Part shown: positions 12,201-24,600 of the stretch, piece after piece | Numbering within the stretch: position 1 is the first letter of the stretch | Layout of the letters: each line of letters begins with the position of its first letter | Origin: Cubamyces lactineus | Taxonomy: Eukaryota > Basidiomycota > Agaricomycetes > Polyporales > Polyporaceae | Direction: 5' to 3' | Assembly (NCBI GenBank): GCA_022376465.1 | Contig: JACDTU010000007.1 | Location: 1,550,001 to 1,614,000 of the forward strand | Length of the DNA: 64,000 bases | Program-made: the position numbers and the translations under genes | The notes under the pieces: generated by a model | What the model was told of the DNA's origin: nothing | Database searches by the model: none | The model's input: the letters and a program-made list of their open reading frames with translations, nothing else

Positions 12201-15200
12201 AACAGTGGCTATCGCACTGTTAGGGAATTCCTTGTAAGTGGCTCGTGCGCCATGCAGTTCGGGATCAAACCTATCTCTGTCTCGTTCCAGCACCCGGCTA
12301 TGGGGCGGAAGACGTCTCTTCAATGCGTCGAAGAGGTGCAGCGTGCTGTGACTGGAGATCACAGTAAGGTCACCGGCGTGGAGTTTGACCTAGACGACTT
12401 CACTCGGATGCGCTTCGGGCAGGATCGCCGCTTAGAAGACGTGGCTCGTATGTTGTGTTCCGCCAACGTGCACTTTGTACGGACGCCTGACCGCCCTGAA
12501 CTCAAGTGAGTCTATTCTGCCGGGAACTCATATGTTGTGCTTGACTATTTCCACTTAGCGAGGCGGATCAGCTCAGGGAGCAGCAGCATGCCGTACACCG
12601 CATCACGGAACGGATCCTAGCCCTTCCATTAGGACGAGCCATCTTCACGTTTGGTACCATGACCACAGTGACCAAGGAATCGTTCGCTATTCCGAAGATC
12701 GAGTACTCAATACGCGTTCAACCTTCGAACATCCTATACACCCCCGAGGTAGTGAAGATCGCACCAGAGCACATCAGCTGGGGCGAGTTCCACAACGGAG
12801 TCGCGGCGGGGCTACGTATATCCTCGCAAGCACAGACGATCGAGAGCTCCTGGATCAAATTCAACAGGCCGTCTGAGCTCACGCCCGAGCACGCTGGCTT
12901 CCTTTACGCGCTGGGCCTGACGGGACATCTGCGAGAGATGCTGACATGGCATACCTTCGGATATCTGACCCCTAAGCACGATATGACATCTATCGGAGTT
13001 CTCCTTGGTCTCGCCGCCGCGAATATCGGGAGCAGCAACAAGCATGTGACGAAGCTCATAGCTGTGCACACTCCCGCTCTCTTGCCTACTCCGGACGTCG
13101 ACCTCAATGTGCCGCTCATCACGCAGTCCGCCGGCTTGATGGGTATCGGCCTCCTCTACCTCGGTACGAAGCATCGTAGGATGGCGGAGGTCTGTTTGAA
13201 CCAGATCAGTCGCCGAGACCTCTATCAGCCCGATATCAGTAACGAGTATCGGGAGGCATATACCCTCTCTGCTGCGTTGGCCTGTGGCATGGTGCTGCTT
13301 GGCAAAGGAACTTCGACCCCAGCGGACCTCGTAATCCAGAACCGTTTGCGACTTCTGATCCACGGAGAGCCGCGACTGGTCGAAAATGGCAAACCTCGTC
13401 GCCCCACTTTCGACGTCAACATCACTTCTCCTGCTGCCTCCGTCGCTTTGGGTTTGATGTACTTACGTACGGAGCGTCAAGATGTCGCAGACATTCTCGC
13501 CGTCCCGGCTACACTCGAGGGTCTGAACTCGATACAGCCCAACTTCTTGACTATTCGAGCGATGGCTCGCGCGATGATCATGTGGGACAAGATCGCACCT
13601 AACAAGGCGTGGCTTATGGCCCAGCTTCCCAGGGCCGTGGTGGAGGCGATGGACTCACGATTTCGGGGGAAGAAGGTCGACGACGCCTACGAGCTTGCGT
13701 ACTACAACATCCTCGCTGGATCGTGCTTTGCCATCGGGTTGAAGTATGCGGGCAGTGCGAGAGAAGAAGCCTACTGGCTACTCTTACAGTACTGGGATAT
13801 GTTCAGCCAAGTAGCATTTACCACGGGTATGTCGCGCTCAACTAGCTATCCCCAGTTTTTAACGAATTCCCGCCATCAGGGCTGGCATACGACCATCGCA
13901 TAAAGCGGGCTGCCCTCCGCGAAGGCTTGAACGTGATTTCCCTTGCTATGGGGATGGTCATGACGGGCACAGGCGAAGTCAACTGCCTGCGACGTTTCAG
14001 ATACGCCTACGGAGTGCATAATCCACAAGTGCGCTACGGTTGCTTCACCGCTACAAGCATGTCAATCGGTCTGCTGTTCTTGGGCGGTGGTCGCTACACT
14101 CTGGGGACTTCCAACGCGTCCATTGCATGTATGGTGGCAGCTTTTTACCCACGCTTCCCTCAGACACCTGCCGATAACAAGGCGTATCTACAAGCTTATC
14201 GTCACCTCTGGGTTCTGGCTGTTGAGCCTCGGTGTCTGGTAGCCCGCGACGTCGACTCACGAGAGATCGTCTACCTTCCGATCAAGGTAAAGGTGAAGGA
14301 TGGTGACCAAGTTGGCACCGCTCAGATGATCGCCCCTACCCTCGTCCCGGAGATTGATAGGGTACTCTCGATTCGGGTGGATACGCCCCGTTATTGGCCT
14401 TTCTACCTGGACATTGCCAACTTCCCTCACCACAGGGAGTCACTACTACGCAGCCAGACGCTTTTCGTCAAGCGTCGCACTGCGTTCTTGACCTACATGG
14501 AGGACCCGAAAGGCAGTCGTAGCCTTTTCGTACGATCGGGGTCAGGGACTGGGGATGCCGCGACTCTGGACTTTCCTCAGGCGACCGATATCAAGACCCA
14601 CCCGGCCACCGATCTACACGACTTCATTGCGTCATCTTCTAACGATCCCCTCTTCCTTGCTTTCGCCGATAAACTCTGCGGGGATGACGGGGAGACGCCT
14701 GAGGAACGACTATTCCAGGCTTACTGTCATGCCGCACTGCTCGACTGCATGCTACAAGACAAGTCGCAGACGCTGCAGTCTCTCCTCACCGCGTTTCATT
14801 TCCGCGTCATGTCGCCTCAATCGGCGTACTTCCCGCTACGTTTGCAGGATCTCCGTTTCGCCACGGAGTTCTACAGCAAAGTCTACGACCGGAAATTCAG
14901 TGGGCGGGCCGAAAATAATCCCCGGCCGCCTCTGATCAGGGAAACCACACTGTCCGGTGCCCTCCATGTTCTGGATAAGAAACTGGATGCCTACCGCGAA
15001 ACGACACTCTTCAAGCAGCTCCTGGTCCGATACGCTCATGGCCACGGCATACCCTCGTTTCCAGAAGGCTCCCCTGAATGGATGGCTTCGCGCAATCTGT
15101 CCTGGTATCTGGAACGAAACAGCGTTCCTGCGTCTACCCTCTTAACGCTCCTTAGGGATCTTGCCCAGAAAGCCCGTCAGGAATGCCTCGGCGCCCCCGC

Positions 15201-15348
15201 ACCTGCTGGGACCACGAACGCGGAAATCTTGGATATCGGTATCAAGGAGGTTGCACACGCAACGGGCACACAGATGACAACGGCGATGGGTACTGGGTGG
15301 ACGGTCCGCTCCCTGGAAGAAGTGATGACAGCCTGGCAAAGCACCTGA
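9245..15348 (+). CDS. APC1: Anaphase-promoting complex subunit 1 (APC1/cut4/BimE)
   Basis: Four exons (9245-10659, 10730-12505, 12559-13826, 13880-15348) encode 1975 residues, close to the length of animal APC1. The N-terminal third is a beta-propeller-like region (ILRKKWSFQDPIQWACIGV, and later VAIFDTRIIATSARSL). The middle and C-terminal parts carry the proteasome/cyclosome (PC) repeats that define APC1: GVLLGLAAANIGSSNKHVTK, LMGIGLLYLGTKHRRMAE, AALACGMVLLGKG, SVALGLMYLRTER and GMVMTGTGEVNCLRRFRYA. The protein is the largest scaffold of the nuclear E3 ubiquitin ligase that drives metaphase-anaphase transition. The start could instead be the in-frame ATG 24 nt downstream (9269). The three introns are 70, 53 and 53 nt, and each join restores a conserved segment. 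Confidence 0.95.
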
Positions 15349-16300
15349 TCGCCAGCACCCCGTGCAATTTTGATAGCCTTTCATCTGAAGACGCCTAGGT
15401 CGCCTCGAGCCGTTGTGTCCGGGGAATTGCCGTCTTGTATCTTCCCCTCGCTCACGCGAGGCCGCTGTCAGTTGAGTCTTATTACGAAGTTGTATCCATA
15501 TTGAGCCCTATACCACACGTTGTATGATACCGTTGATGAACACACTTTCAGGTCTAGGCGGAATCTTGCTGACTAGTTACGTAAATTCTCAGCCGATTAG
15601 GTCTTGTCTTTGTCAAGAGGTCCTCGGACTTCCGTCGTGCGATTCCGACGATGATGACAGAGAACTCTCGTCTCGCGAGGCAAAACCGCGTGTTTTGCGG
15701 TAGAGATCTGAATTACTGAGAACTCGAGAAGGCAGAAGCACTCTGTAGATCAAGAATCTGAAGTACACACCACAACTGCGCACATAGGTAGCAGCCCTAT
15801 AGCCAATGTTTTGTAGCTCGAAGTTGATTCTCCCGCACAATGATGGGTATTGGAGAGGGATAGCGCATCGGGATAGCATCGTTATCACTCATATCGTTTC
15901 CCAGGCGCAACATAAACGACCTATACGGATATCTCACGGCACACAGTCATCAATGCTTCTGTTCCTACAGCCCGGGAGTAAATTCGATCCCTTCTTGCCA
16001 TTATGGTTGCACTGACACTATGCGCGCTCTTCTAGATTGCTTCGCTACGGGCGTTTTGTATGCCCTTCATATCATCGGGGAAGCCCCACAAAGTTGCCGC
16101 GCTAGCAGTTTGGCCAATACGTACGTGACTTAGGCATTTTTCAAGCTGCGCGGCGTTTCTCACCATCACCTGGGGCGGCATATTCCAACGCGAGAGCGGC
16201 TAGTATTTTACAGACAACGGCGAAGTGCATTCCGCCATCAGGTTTCCAGATTCTAAGCCTATGGCCAGCCGGCGCTATCCCCGTCGCCGTTTTGTGGGTA
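15349..16300. other. Intergenic region, no supported feature
   Basis: APC1 3' flank and EthD upstream DNA. Open frames are short and motif-free. Confidence 0.4.
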
Positions 16301-16304
16301 GTCC

Positions 16305-16312
16305 GATATAAA
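16305..16312 (+). promoter_or_regulatory. TATA box of first EthD gene
   Basis: GATATAAA lies 92-99 bp before the ATG at 16404, a usual distance for a fungal core promoter with a short 5' UTR. Confidence 0.55.
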
Positions 16313-16403
16313 CGGGGGGCACGAACGTGAAGGGCACCTCACTGCCGCACCTCCTGACTGAGCATTCACCCTCGCCAACCACCATTATCCACCCTGACCC
16401 GCC

Positions 16404-16864
16404 ATGTCCGAGAACACTTCCAAGCCCGCTCTCCGTACCGACCGCGTCCGTCTGGTCGTCTTGATGGCTCCGAAGCCTGGCCTGTCCTTCGAGGAGTTCG
16501 ACCGATACTGGCTCGATGTGCATGCCGAAGTTTTCTCCTCCATTGCCATCGTCAAGCGGAACCTCCTTAAGTACGAACAGGTGTGTATATCGATGCTCCC
16601 GCCGGAACACCGGGTTGACTGCCGCTATAGTTCCATCTGGACCCGAAGTTCGACGAGATCATCGCTGCTCAGACACTCGCGAAGTCGAAGTCCCCCTTCC
16701 GTGGGATCGCTATATTCGAGGCAACGTCTTTGAACAAGATCTTCGACATCTTCCAAGACGAAGAGTATCTCCGCGTCGTCGTTCCGGATGAACTCAAGTT
16801 TTTCGATCACGAGAATGCTCAGATTCTTGCGGGACCCTTCGCCACCATCATTGACAAGCTCTGA
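16404..16864 (+). CDS. EthD domain-containing protein (copy 1)
   Basis: Two exons (16404-16580, 16631-16864) give 136 residues, a normal length for this dimeric alpha+beta-barrel family. Diagnostic features are the first strand RVRLVVLMAPKPGLSFEEFDRYW, the LDVHAEV (family WxxxHGPL/HA) segment, and the C-terminal half with RGIAIFEATSLNKIF and a DEEYLRVVVPDE loop. The family is named after EthD of bacterial ETBE degradation; fungal members are small cytosolic proteins, some acting in pigment or polyketide tailoring, and no reaction can be assigned here. It faces a homologous gene (17532-18032) in convergent orientation, with the intron at the same codon position (after YEQ). Confidence 0.88.
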
Positions 16865-17531
16865 GTGGGATGTGCTCGATATCTGATAGGTTCGTGACGC
16901 TCTTCGATACCCGTATGATCCAAGTGCGGCTCATGGTCACTCACCTCGCCTGTAATACAGCTTGTGCACTTTCTGCAGCAAATCGGGTGGCGATGAGCGA
17001 GAGTAGGGCGAGTTACGAGTATCTGTAGTGATATTATGCATGTGCATTCAGTGCGGCCTGTAATACGATTGATGACTGAAGGACTCACATATGGTCTAGA
17101 CGGTAGGCCTCGCTACTTCGGGGCCTTTGCGGTCGTTGTTCGATCCGGGAGAACTTTGTCAAACATACGCCACAATACACTTTGACCCGTTGATATCGAG
17201 TTGAACGCCAGGCGGGCTAGGCCTGGTTCGTGCTCCTGCTTCAGGGGACCCCCGGTCAGCCACGGGTTGTTTTGATTCCGGTTAGTGCTAGCCATGCCAA
17301 GCGTCCGTCGCAACAGTGCTTTTAGAACGCCTTTGCATAGGCTATGCACTTATGCATATGTAACGCGAGATATCTGATAGGTTGCCCAGTGTTACGATAT
17401 ATCAAATTCGTGGTTGTGTAATCTACTAGGTACTATACTGGCATAACGTGGCGGTACGTTTATCAGATTTACACTACTACGTCGTTCTTGAGCACACCTG
17501 CACGGAACAAAAAAGGTGGAGAACTTACGAT
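16865..17531. other. Convergent intergenic region between the two EthD genes
   Basis: 667 bp between two stop codons. It holds both 3' UTRs; nothing else was recognised. Confidence 0.4.
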
Positions 17532-18032
17532 CTAGTTGTCGATGTAAGTGACAAGGCCACCAGCAATGAAGCCAGTTTTGCTGCGCTCAATGAAGTTGGC
17601 CTCGTCGGGGAAGACGACTCGCATGTACTCTTCGCTCTGGAACACCTCGAAGATCTTGGCATACGACTCGGCTTCGAACACGGCGACGCCGCGGTAGGGG
17701 ACAACGTCGAAGCCCATGGCCGCGACACCTTCCTCGAAGGCGGTGGTGTAGTGATGCTGTAGGCGAGATATGAGCGATCGTGTGTGGGAAAGATCAGCGA
17801 CAGATGAGGCAAGCTGTACCTGCTCGTATTTGAGGATGTTCTTTTTGGTGATTTCCATGTTCGCGAAGAGCGGGCCGTGGACCTCGCGCCAGTACGTGTA
17901 GAATTCGTCGTCCGTCATTCCGGGCTTCTTGGCCATGAGACCAATGACCCGGACACGATCCTTGCGCACCTGAGGGATGGACGCGGGAGCGGAAGTAGCA
18001 GGAGAGGAAGAAGAGACGACCGGGTTGCTCAT
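17532..18032 (-). CDS. EthD domain-containing protein (copy 2)
   Basis: Exons 18032-17820 and 17756-17532 encode 145 residues; the 63-nt intron (17757-17819) is in frame, so the unspliced frame is also open, but removing it restores alignment with copy 1. Matching landmarks are KDRVRVIGLMAKKPGMTDDE, YWREVHGPLF, ILKYEQ at the splice site, YRGVAVFEAESYAKIFEVF and EEYMRVVFPDE. This copy has a serine/alanine-rich N-terminal extension and keeps the canonical WREVHGPLF, whereas copy 1 has LDVHAEVF. A role in small-molecule metabolism is inferred from the family only. Confidence 0.88.
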   Translation of the reverse strand: MSNPVVSSSSPATSAPASIPQVRKDRVRVIGLMAKKPGMTDDEFYTYWREVHGPLFANMEITKKNILKYEQVQLASSVADLSHTRSLISRLQHHYTTAFEEGVAAMGFDVVPYRGVAVFEAESYAKIFEVFQSEEYMRVVFPDEANFIERSKTGFIAGGLVTYIDN

Positions 18033-18121
18033 GGTGACTGCGGACTATGCAGGAAGAGGATTAGAACTGAGCGAGGGTAAGATGGGAGGACGTGGTAGGC
18101 AATGCCGTGAGCTCTGAGCCG

Positions 18122-18128
18122 TTAAATA
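18122..18128 (-). promoter_or_regulatory. TATA-like box of second EthD gene
   Basis: On the minus strand TATTTAA lies about 90-96 bp upstream of the ATG at 18032. Confidence 0.45.
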
Positions 18129-18139
18129 CGCTGAGATGA

Positions 18140-19184
18140 GCGGCATGTTACCAAATTGCTTAGCTTCCGGAAAGAAGAGGCAGTCGAATCCACGCTGATA
18201 GCCGTCGGTGCAGGAAAGCTCGTGGTCATCCCGGAGTAGAGGCTTTCGCGAATCGGGCATCTCACGCCCCGGTCGTTCGTGTCGTTTGTGATGCGAATGG
18301 CGTCCGGACTCTGAGACCTGCTAGGATATTCACTATAGCGATGGTAACGAGCAGACGGTGTCCTGATATTGTAATATCGCTCGGTTCCTGCTGGATGGCA
18401 ATCGCAGCTGTTTGTGAGCGAAAGCGGTTGCTATGAACGAACCATTCTACGAAATGGAACTAGTCTCCTGGGCAGTTCAGAGCGCCACAGTATACTACCT
18501 GACAAGCTGATCTCGAGGAGGTGCAGGAGAGTCAAGCAGATGACCGAATTGGCATCTACGTCGAGCCAATGCGGCAGACGATCAAGCACCTATAGGCTAT
18601 AGCTGTGTTTGGGGTAGAGGACGCTAGTTTGAAACCGTGGCTGCGAACGGTAACAGATCGCGAGTTGCCCTGAGTCCTGACGCGTGCGCACCCGCAACAT
18701 GGTAAGGTTCGTTACTTTATCGACAAGGGCGGAGAGGTACCGCAGGCGTGCACGAAGACGGTGCGAAGCCGTGGCCACGCACCAGGCCACAGACCTCCAG
18801 GTAGACGCAAGTCGGGACATTCAAATATCCTCCTTCACCAGGAGATCTTGCGATGTCTCATTGAACGGCAACCCGTACCTGAGGCCTGGTAGTAATAGAA
18901 GTGGAATTTGAGGTGAAGATGATGTGCAGAGCGCTGGCGGCGCCGGGTACATACTGTGTGGATCGGGGTCATGGCTGATGTACTGTACGTTGAACGAAGC
19001 TGGTGGGCCTGTGAGGGTTACACTTGCAGTCTAATTACTTACTACATTTAGAACATTACGTAAGTATGCGAGGAGGCACAGACGCCGGCGGACCGAGGAT
19101 TCTGGATTGGACTTGCGCCGAGCACCGTGTTGTGCAGCTCGAGGATCTCATCCGGTCGCGTCCCACTCTCCTTCGTCCTCCACC
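18140..19184. other. Intergenic region, no supported feature
   Basis: About 1 kb upstream of CCT6 and of the divergent EthD copy 2. Short open frames only. No tRNA or repeat recognised. Confidence 0.4.
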
Positions 19185-21283
19185 ATGTCCTCCAGCATCG
19201 AACTCATCAACCCAAAGGCGGAGAGCGTACGGCGCGCTGCCGCCCTCCAGGTACGTCAATTCCCCTTCTTTCCATCGCGTTTTGCTCACATCGCGCAGGT
19301 CAATACGACCGGAGCAATGGGTCTGGCCAATGTCGTAAAGGGCAATCTCGGTGTGTGTGCTCCTTCGCGCAGACTAGATGTTTTTCTCATAGCTCCTATA
19401 GGTCCTAGAGGCACCCTCAAAATGCTCGTAGACGGCTCAGGTCAAATCAAAATGACCAAAGACGGCAAAGTCCTCCTCTCCGAGATGCAGATTCAAAATC
19501 CCACTGCCGCTATGATCGCTCGTACCGCTGTCGCCCAGGATGACCAAGTCGGTGACGGAACCACTTCTGTGGTCCTTCTCGTTGGCGAACTCCTCAAGCA
19601 AGCCGATCGCTACATCTCCGAGGGCGTCCATCCCACCGTCATTGGCGAGGGTTTTGATATCGCGAAGAAGGAAGCTTTGGCTGTGCGTACACGTTTTCTA
19701 CATTCGGGCCTACAATTTCCTAACCTGCTCTTCCATGAGCTAGTTCCTCGACAAATTCAAGAGGCCAGTCAACCTTGATCGCCCGACCCTCATCAATGTC
19801 GCGTACTCCTCTCTCGCCACTAAGGTCAACTCTGCTCTGGCGAAACAGCTGGCCTCAGAAGTGGTCGATGCAATCCTGACCATCCGCCCTCCTCCCCCAT
19901 CGCCAAGTACGTTTACGGTCGGGCGATGTCTGCATATACTCATACCCTCTGTCCACAGACTCCCCTGACCAATTCCGTGAGCCAATCGATCTTCATATGA
20001 TTGAGATCATGAAGATGCAACACCGGACAGCCTCTGAGACTCAGCTCGTGCGCGGTCTCGTCCTTGACCATGGCGGTAGACATCCGGACATGCCGAAGCG
20101 TGTTGAGAACGCGTACATCTTGACCCTCAACGTCAGCTTGGAATACGAGAAGACGTGAGTGCAATCCAATAGATCTACCATTTGTTCGATTTCGTCTGAT
20201 CTTGTCCCAGCGAGGTGAATTCGGGTTTCTTCTATTCGTCAGCCGAGCAGCGGGAGAAACTTGTCGAGTCGGAACGTCGATTCACGGATGCCAAGTGCAA
20301 GAAGATCGTCGAGCTCAAAAACCTCGTATGTGATCAGGCCGTCGGCAGCAACGAGAAGAAGAAGAACTTCGTTGTCATCAACCAGAAGGGCATTGACCCT
20401 CTGTCCCTTGATATCCTCGCCAAGAACGGCATCCTTGCCCTCCGCCGCGCTAAGCGGCGTAACATGGAGCGGTACGACTGTCCCTCATCTATCGAACATA
20501 ATTTTCCCTAAACGTATGATGCATGCAGGCTGCAATTAATTTGCGGTGGTGTTGCACAAAACTCGGTTGATGACCTTACGCCCGATGTGCTCGGCTGGGC
20601 GGGACTTGTCTACGAGCATACGCTCGGCGAGGAGAAGTACACGTTCATCGAGGAGGTCAAGGACCCGAAGAGCGTAACCCTTCTCATCAAGGGGCCCAAC
20701 CCGCACACCATCCAGCAGACCCAGGATGCGCTTCGCGACGGGCTCCGCGCTGTCAAGAATGCCCTCGAAGACGAGGCGCTCGTTCCTGGCGCGGGTGCGT
20801 TTGAGGTGGCGTGTTCAGCGCACCTGGCAGGTCCTGTGAAGAAGGCTGCCAAGGGCCGCGCGAAGATGGGCGTGCAGGCGTTCGCGGAGGCGTTGCTTAT
20901 CATTCCTAAGACCCTTGCTGCGAACGGCGGCTTCGACGTGCAGGATACCATCGTTGCGCTCCAGGTTCGTCAATGCTACCAGGAATGCCTCGAGATGATC
21001 TCTTTACTAACATCCCTATTTAGGACGAACAATCCGAGGGTAATGCAGTTGGTATCGACTTGGAGTCCGGAGAGCCGTTCGACCCTACTGTGCAAGGCGT
21101 CTGGGATAACTACCGGGTCAAGAGGCAGATGCTGCACTCATGGTACGTGAACCTGGCACGCGCAGGGTGTGTCATTGTCTGACACAATCACAATCTAGCT
21201 CCGTCATTGCGGTCAACCTGTTATCAACAGATGAGATTTTGCGCGCGGGACGTAGTTCGTTGAAACCGGACGGGCAGCAGTAG
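19185..21283 (+). CDS. CCT6: T-complex protein 1 subunit zeta (CCT6)
   Basis: Nine exons (19185-19250, 19299-19350, 19402-19682, 19744-19906, 19959-20154, 20211-20471, 20529-20964, 21024-21142, 21199-21283) join into 552 residues, the standard length of a group II chaperonin subunit. Landmarks are [10 protein letters not shown] and [10 protein letters not shown] (apical/equatorial nucleotide site), the P-loop-like [15 protein letters not shown], and the C-terminal [15 protein letters not shown]. The zeta identity follows from ELINPKAE at the start, the [14 protein letters not shown] segment and [14 protein letters not shown]. It is one of eight subunits of the cytosolic CCT ring that folds actin, tubulin and other proteins with ATP. 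All introns are 47-61 nt. It converges with the SET9-like gene, with 357 bp between the stops. Confidence 0.97.
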
Positions 21284-21640
21284 AATTCTAAGCAGCAAAT
21301 GTATTGATACACTTTCCACCATTCTATAACCCTTCCTTGAATCCCAACACAGGCGATCGGGCGATCCAGCGCAAAGCACCACGCCAAACGATCGCTATTA
21401 AACCACCCGAGGGTATCCTCGAGCAAGATTACATACATGTACACCATCTGAAGAGGAGGTATGCTAACAATACTCAGGCAGAGAAGCAGCGCAGACAAAA
21501 CAGAACACGACGAGATAACAGTACAATAAGGAGCAATAAGACAGCGTGACCCATCGTTTGTGTGTCCAACGCATCATTGTCAGGTTCAACAGGACGGGAA
21601 TAGCGAGCAGGGGAGCAGGGTCAACACAGGTATATAGTAC

Positions 21641-24600
21641 TCAGTCCGTTTCATCAGAGCTACCGCTGTCCCATCCAGCCCGCATGAGCTTGGTAGGGGC
21701 GGGCGATATGTCAGCGGTAAGGGTTACAGTAGCGGTGGCGTGCGCGCTGACGCTGTGGAGGAAGGGGACATTCATGGGGAGTAACACAGTCTGTTTCCAG
21801 GCCATTCCGGGAGACTTCTGTGGGGAAGGAGGAGAGGGCAATGGTGCGGAATTGGCGGTGGTCGGTCTTGACTCCGCAGCGGTCGATATTGGAGGGTCGG
21901 AAACTGCCACGAGTCGTTCGACGATCTGTTCCGAGTCGTCCGTGAGGTCCACCAGAGCAGAGGAGGCGGAAGAGGAGCGACGACCGGGCTTAAAGACGGA
22001 TAGGATGCTCGGGCGGAAGCTCTCCTGCGTATCACGCGAACGAAGGTCAGCTAAGCTAGCGCCGTAGGCGAAAGCAGAGCTCGAGAGCTCACCTCTTCGG
22101 AAGATACATCGGGATCGACGCTTCCTGGAGCACCGTCATCACAGTCAGCAGCAGACGCTTCGTCAGGGTCCTCCTGCTCATCGGCCTCGAACAGATCGGT
22201 GAAGCTGGGAACCGAGGATCCCGAAGGTGCGTCCAAATGATCGGCGACGGGATGGAGGGCCTCATCTGCTGCACTGGTAGTGGTCGCGCTCGCGCTAGGG
22301 CCCCATCGACGGCGCGCAAGGTTGAACGGACTAGGTTTGAACGTCATCGGACCAGAGAAGTGGGACTTCATGGCTAGCATGGGGCGCAGTGTCACTCGCT
22401 CGTGTGAGTCGTCCGAGGCGCTTTCGTCGTCGTCGTAGTCGTCATAGCCATCGTAGTCGTCAGGCAGTTCGCCTTTACCAGACTCGTTGACAGCAAGGAT
22501 AGAAGGCTCCGCATCGTCTTGAGGTGTGACCGGCAAATCGGCGTCGTCATCCGTTGAGGAGTGGAGACTAGACGAGCTTGTTGTCGTCGCCTTGGGGATC
22601 TCTGGTGGATCTTCGGGAGGTACCGAAGTCCACTTGCGGCGTGCGAAGGTGAGAGGATTCGGGCGAGAGAAGAGGCCGACGCCACTTTTAGTGACCGCCA
22701 GCCGCGGACGCAGAAAAACCTGTTCATCCTCGTCTTGCGAAGATGCATCCTCGTTCGATGTTGCAGAGAGATCTGCCTCCTCGCCCTCGATCTTCACCTC
22801 GACACGAACCTCCCCGTCGTCTCCCGCCAGCCTCAGCCGCTTCGACCTTTCACTCTCATCTGCAACTATACCCTCCGTGTCATCGAGTAACCGTTTCCTG
22901 GCGGCTAAGGGACTCTCGTCACCGGCTCCCGTTGCCTCGGCACTTTGTGCAACAGCGTCTTGGTCGACCTTCGGCTTCTCCTCCGCGCTGGGGGCTTTGG
23001 GCTCCTGTTTCGGTTTTCGCGCTCGCGCCAGCCGCCGTCCACCTGCCGTGAAGTGATAGTTCTTGCGCATATAACGGCCGTTCGTGCTCTCTTTCTTCCC
23101 GAATCTGCCATTGGCCTCGCGCGGTTGGGCAGCAACCGCAAGAGACTTTGGCGTGAGAAGCTTCGGCGCGGGCTCCTTCTTGACTGTGACAGGTGAAGTA
23201 GGAGTGCTGGAACTGAGTCCGAGTTCGCTCGATACGCTGTGGTCTTCTCCATCAGATCGCGTGGTAGTAGTCAGCGAGGAGTCCGTAGCGGAGGTGGAAG
23301 TGGAAGAGGTGGAAGAAGTGGAAACGGGGGCCATCGAATTGGAAGCGGAGGCGTCGGAGGGTTTCACCTTGGGGGGCGGCTCGCTCTCGCGAAGCTTGAG
23401 ACTCGGTCTCCTCGCACGCTCACTACGGCGCTCGTTCACGCCTAGGAGTTCCCGCGCCTTCGACGACATGCCCACTTTGTTCTTGGGTGGGCGCCCACGC
23501 TTTTTACCGCCAGGTAACTTCTGTCGCTTGGGAGAGGGGGCATCGTCGTTGTGTTCCACAGTGCGCTGTCGCTTGTTGCCGTTTTGCGATACGGAAGCAG
23601 AGCCCGAGCGCGACGCTGATGCTGCATGTGAAAGCTTGTGGTTGAGTGTCGCGACGAGAGCGCTGCGAGCGGCAGAGTTGTGCGCGGGGGTGATACTCCG
23701 GTTATCGCGAGGGGTGGGAAGGAAAGCGGGTGCACCGTCGGTCGGGAGGCGGCTGGGCCATTTGACCGCATAGATAGCGAAGTGGCGCATACATCTAAGG
23801 GTGGTCGTCGGTGAGCATAGCGATATCGCCACCGGGTTGATTCAGCACGTACCTGGGACATTCGATATTGGCATTCTTTCGCGGACGACCCCGCTTGCCT
23901 GTCCGCCCCAGCGCGAGCCCCCACACGACCTGGTGATCTACTGAAATGACCGGGAGGACGTTCTTGCAGGTGACGCACGTCGGGAGCGGCTTGCCGTCAA
24001 CGCCGCGCGGACCGTCTCCAGGCTTCTTCGTGGATGCGCTTTGCGCATCAACAGGTCCCGGTACAAATGCGCGCTTTCTAAGGGACCTGCCCTCCATCTC
24101 GGGGTCTTCTCGACCCTTGCCCTTGAGATCGACCGGATCCACGGAGGAGCTGTGTGCAGAGGCTTTACCCTTAGCATCGTGCATAGGAGTGCTTAGACGG
24201 GACGCGGACGATGCAGCATCTCCGCGCGTGCGGAGACGCGAGGACGAGCGTCGGCTCGGGCCCTCAACGACTGATCCAGTGTCCGAGGTGAGGGGAGGCG
24301 TCTCGAGCTGCCGAACTGCCGATGCAGAGCGCGAGGTCGCGGAGGCTTTACCCTTACCTACCGCACTAATGCTCTCGAGCTCGAGCTCAGACGCGGCGCG
24401 CGCCTTTTGCGCGCGAGTGGATATGAAGAACGTTGTCGCAGGAGTTGCCTTCCGGGGCGTTGAAGCCACGGAGACGGGGCAGCTCTCGGCCGGAAAACTG
24501 TCGGTGTCCGGTGTGAGAAGGCCCGTATGCTTTGATGGGCCTGCGGGTCCAGACGAACTGGACAGAGGTAGGGAGGTGAGGTCCGAAGCGTTGTCGGGCT

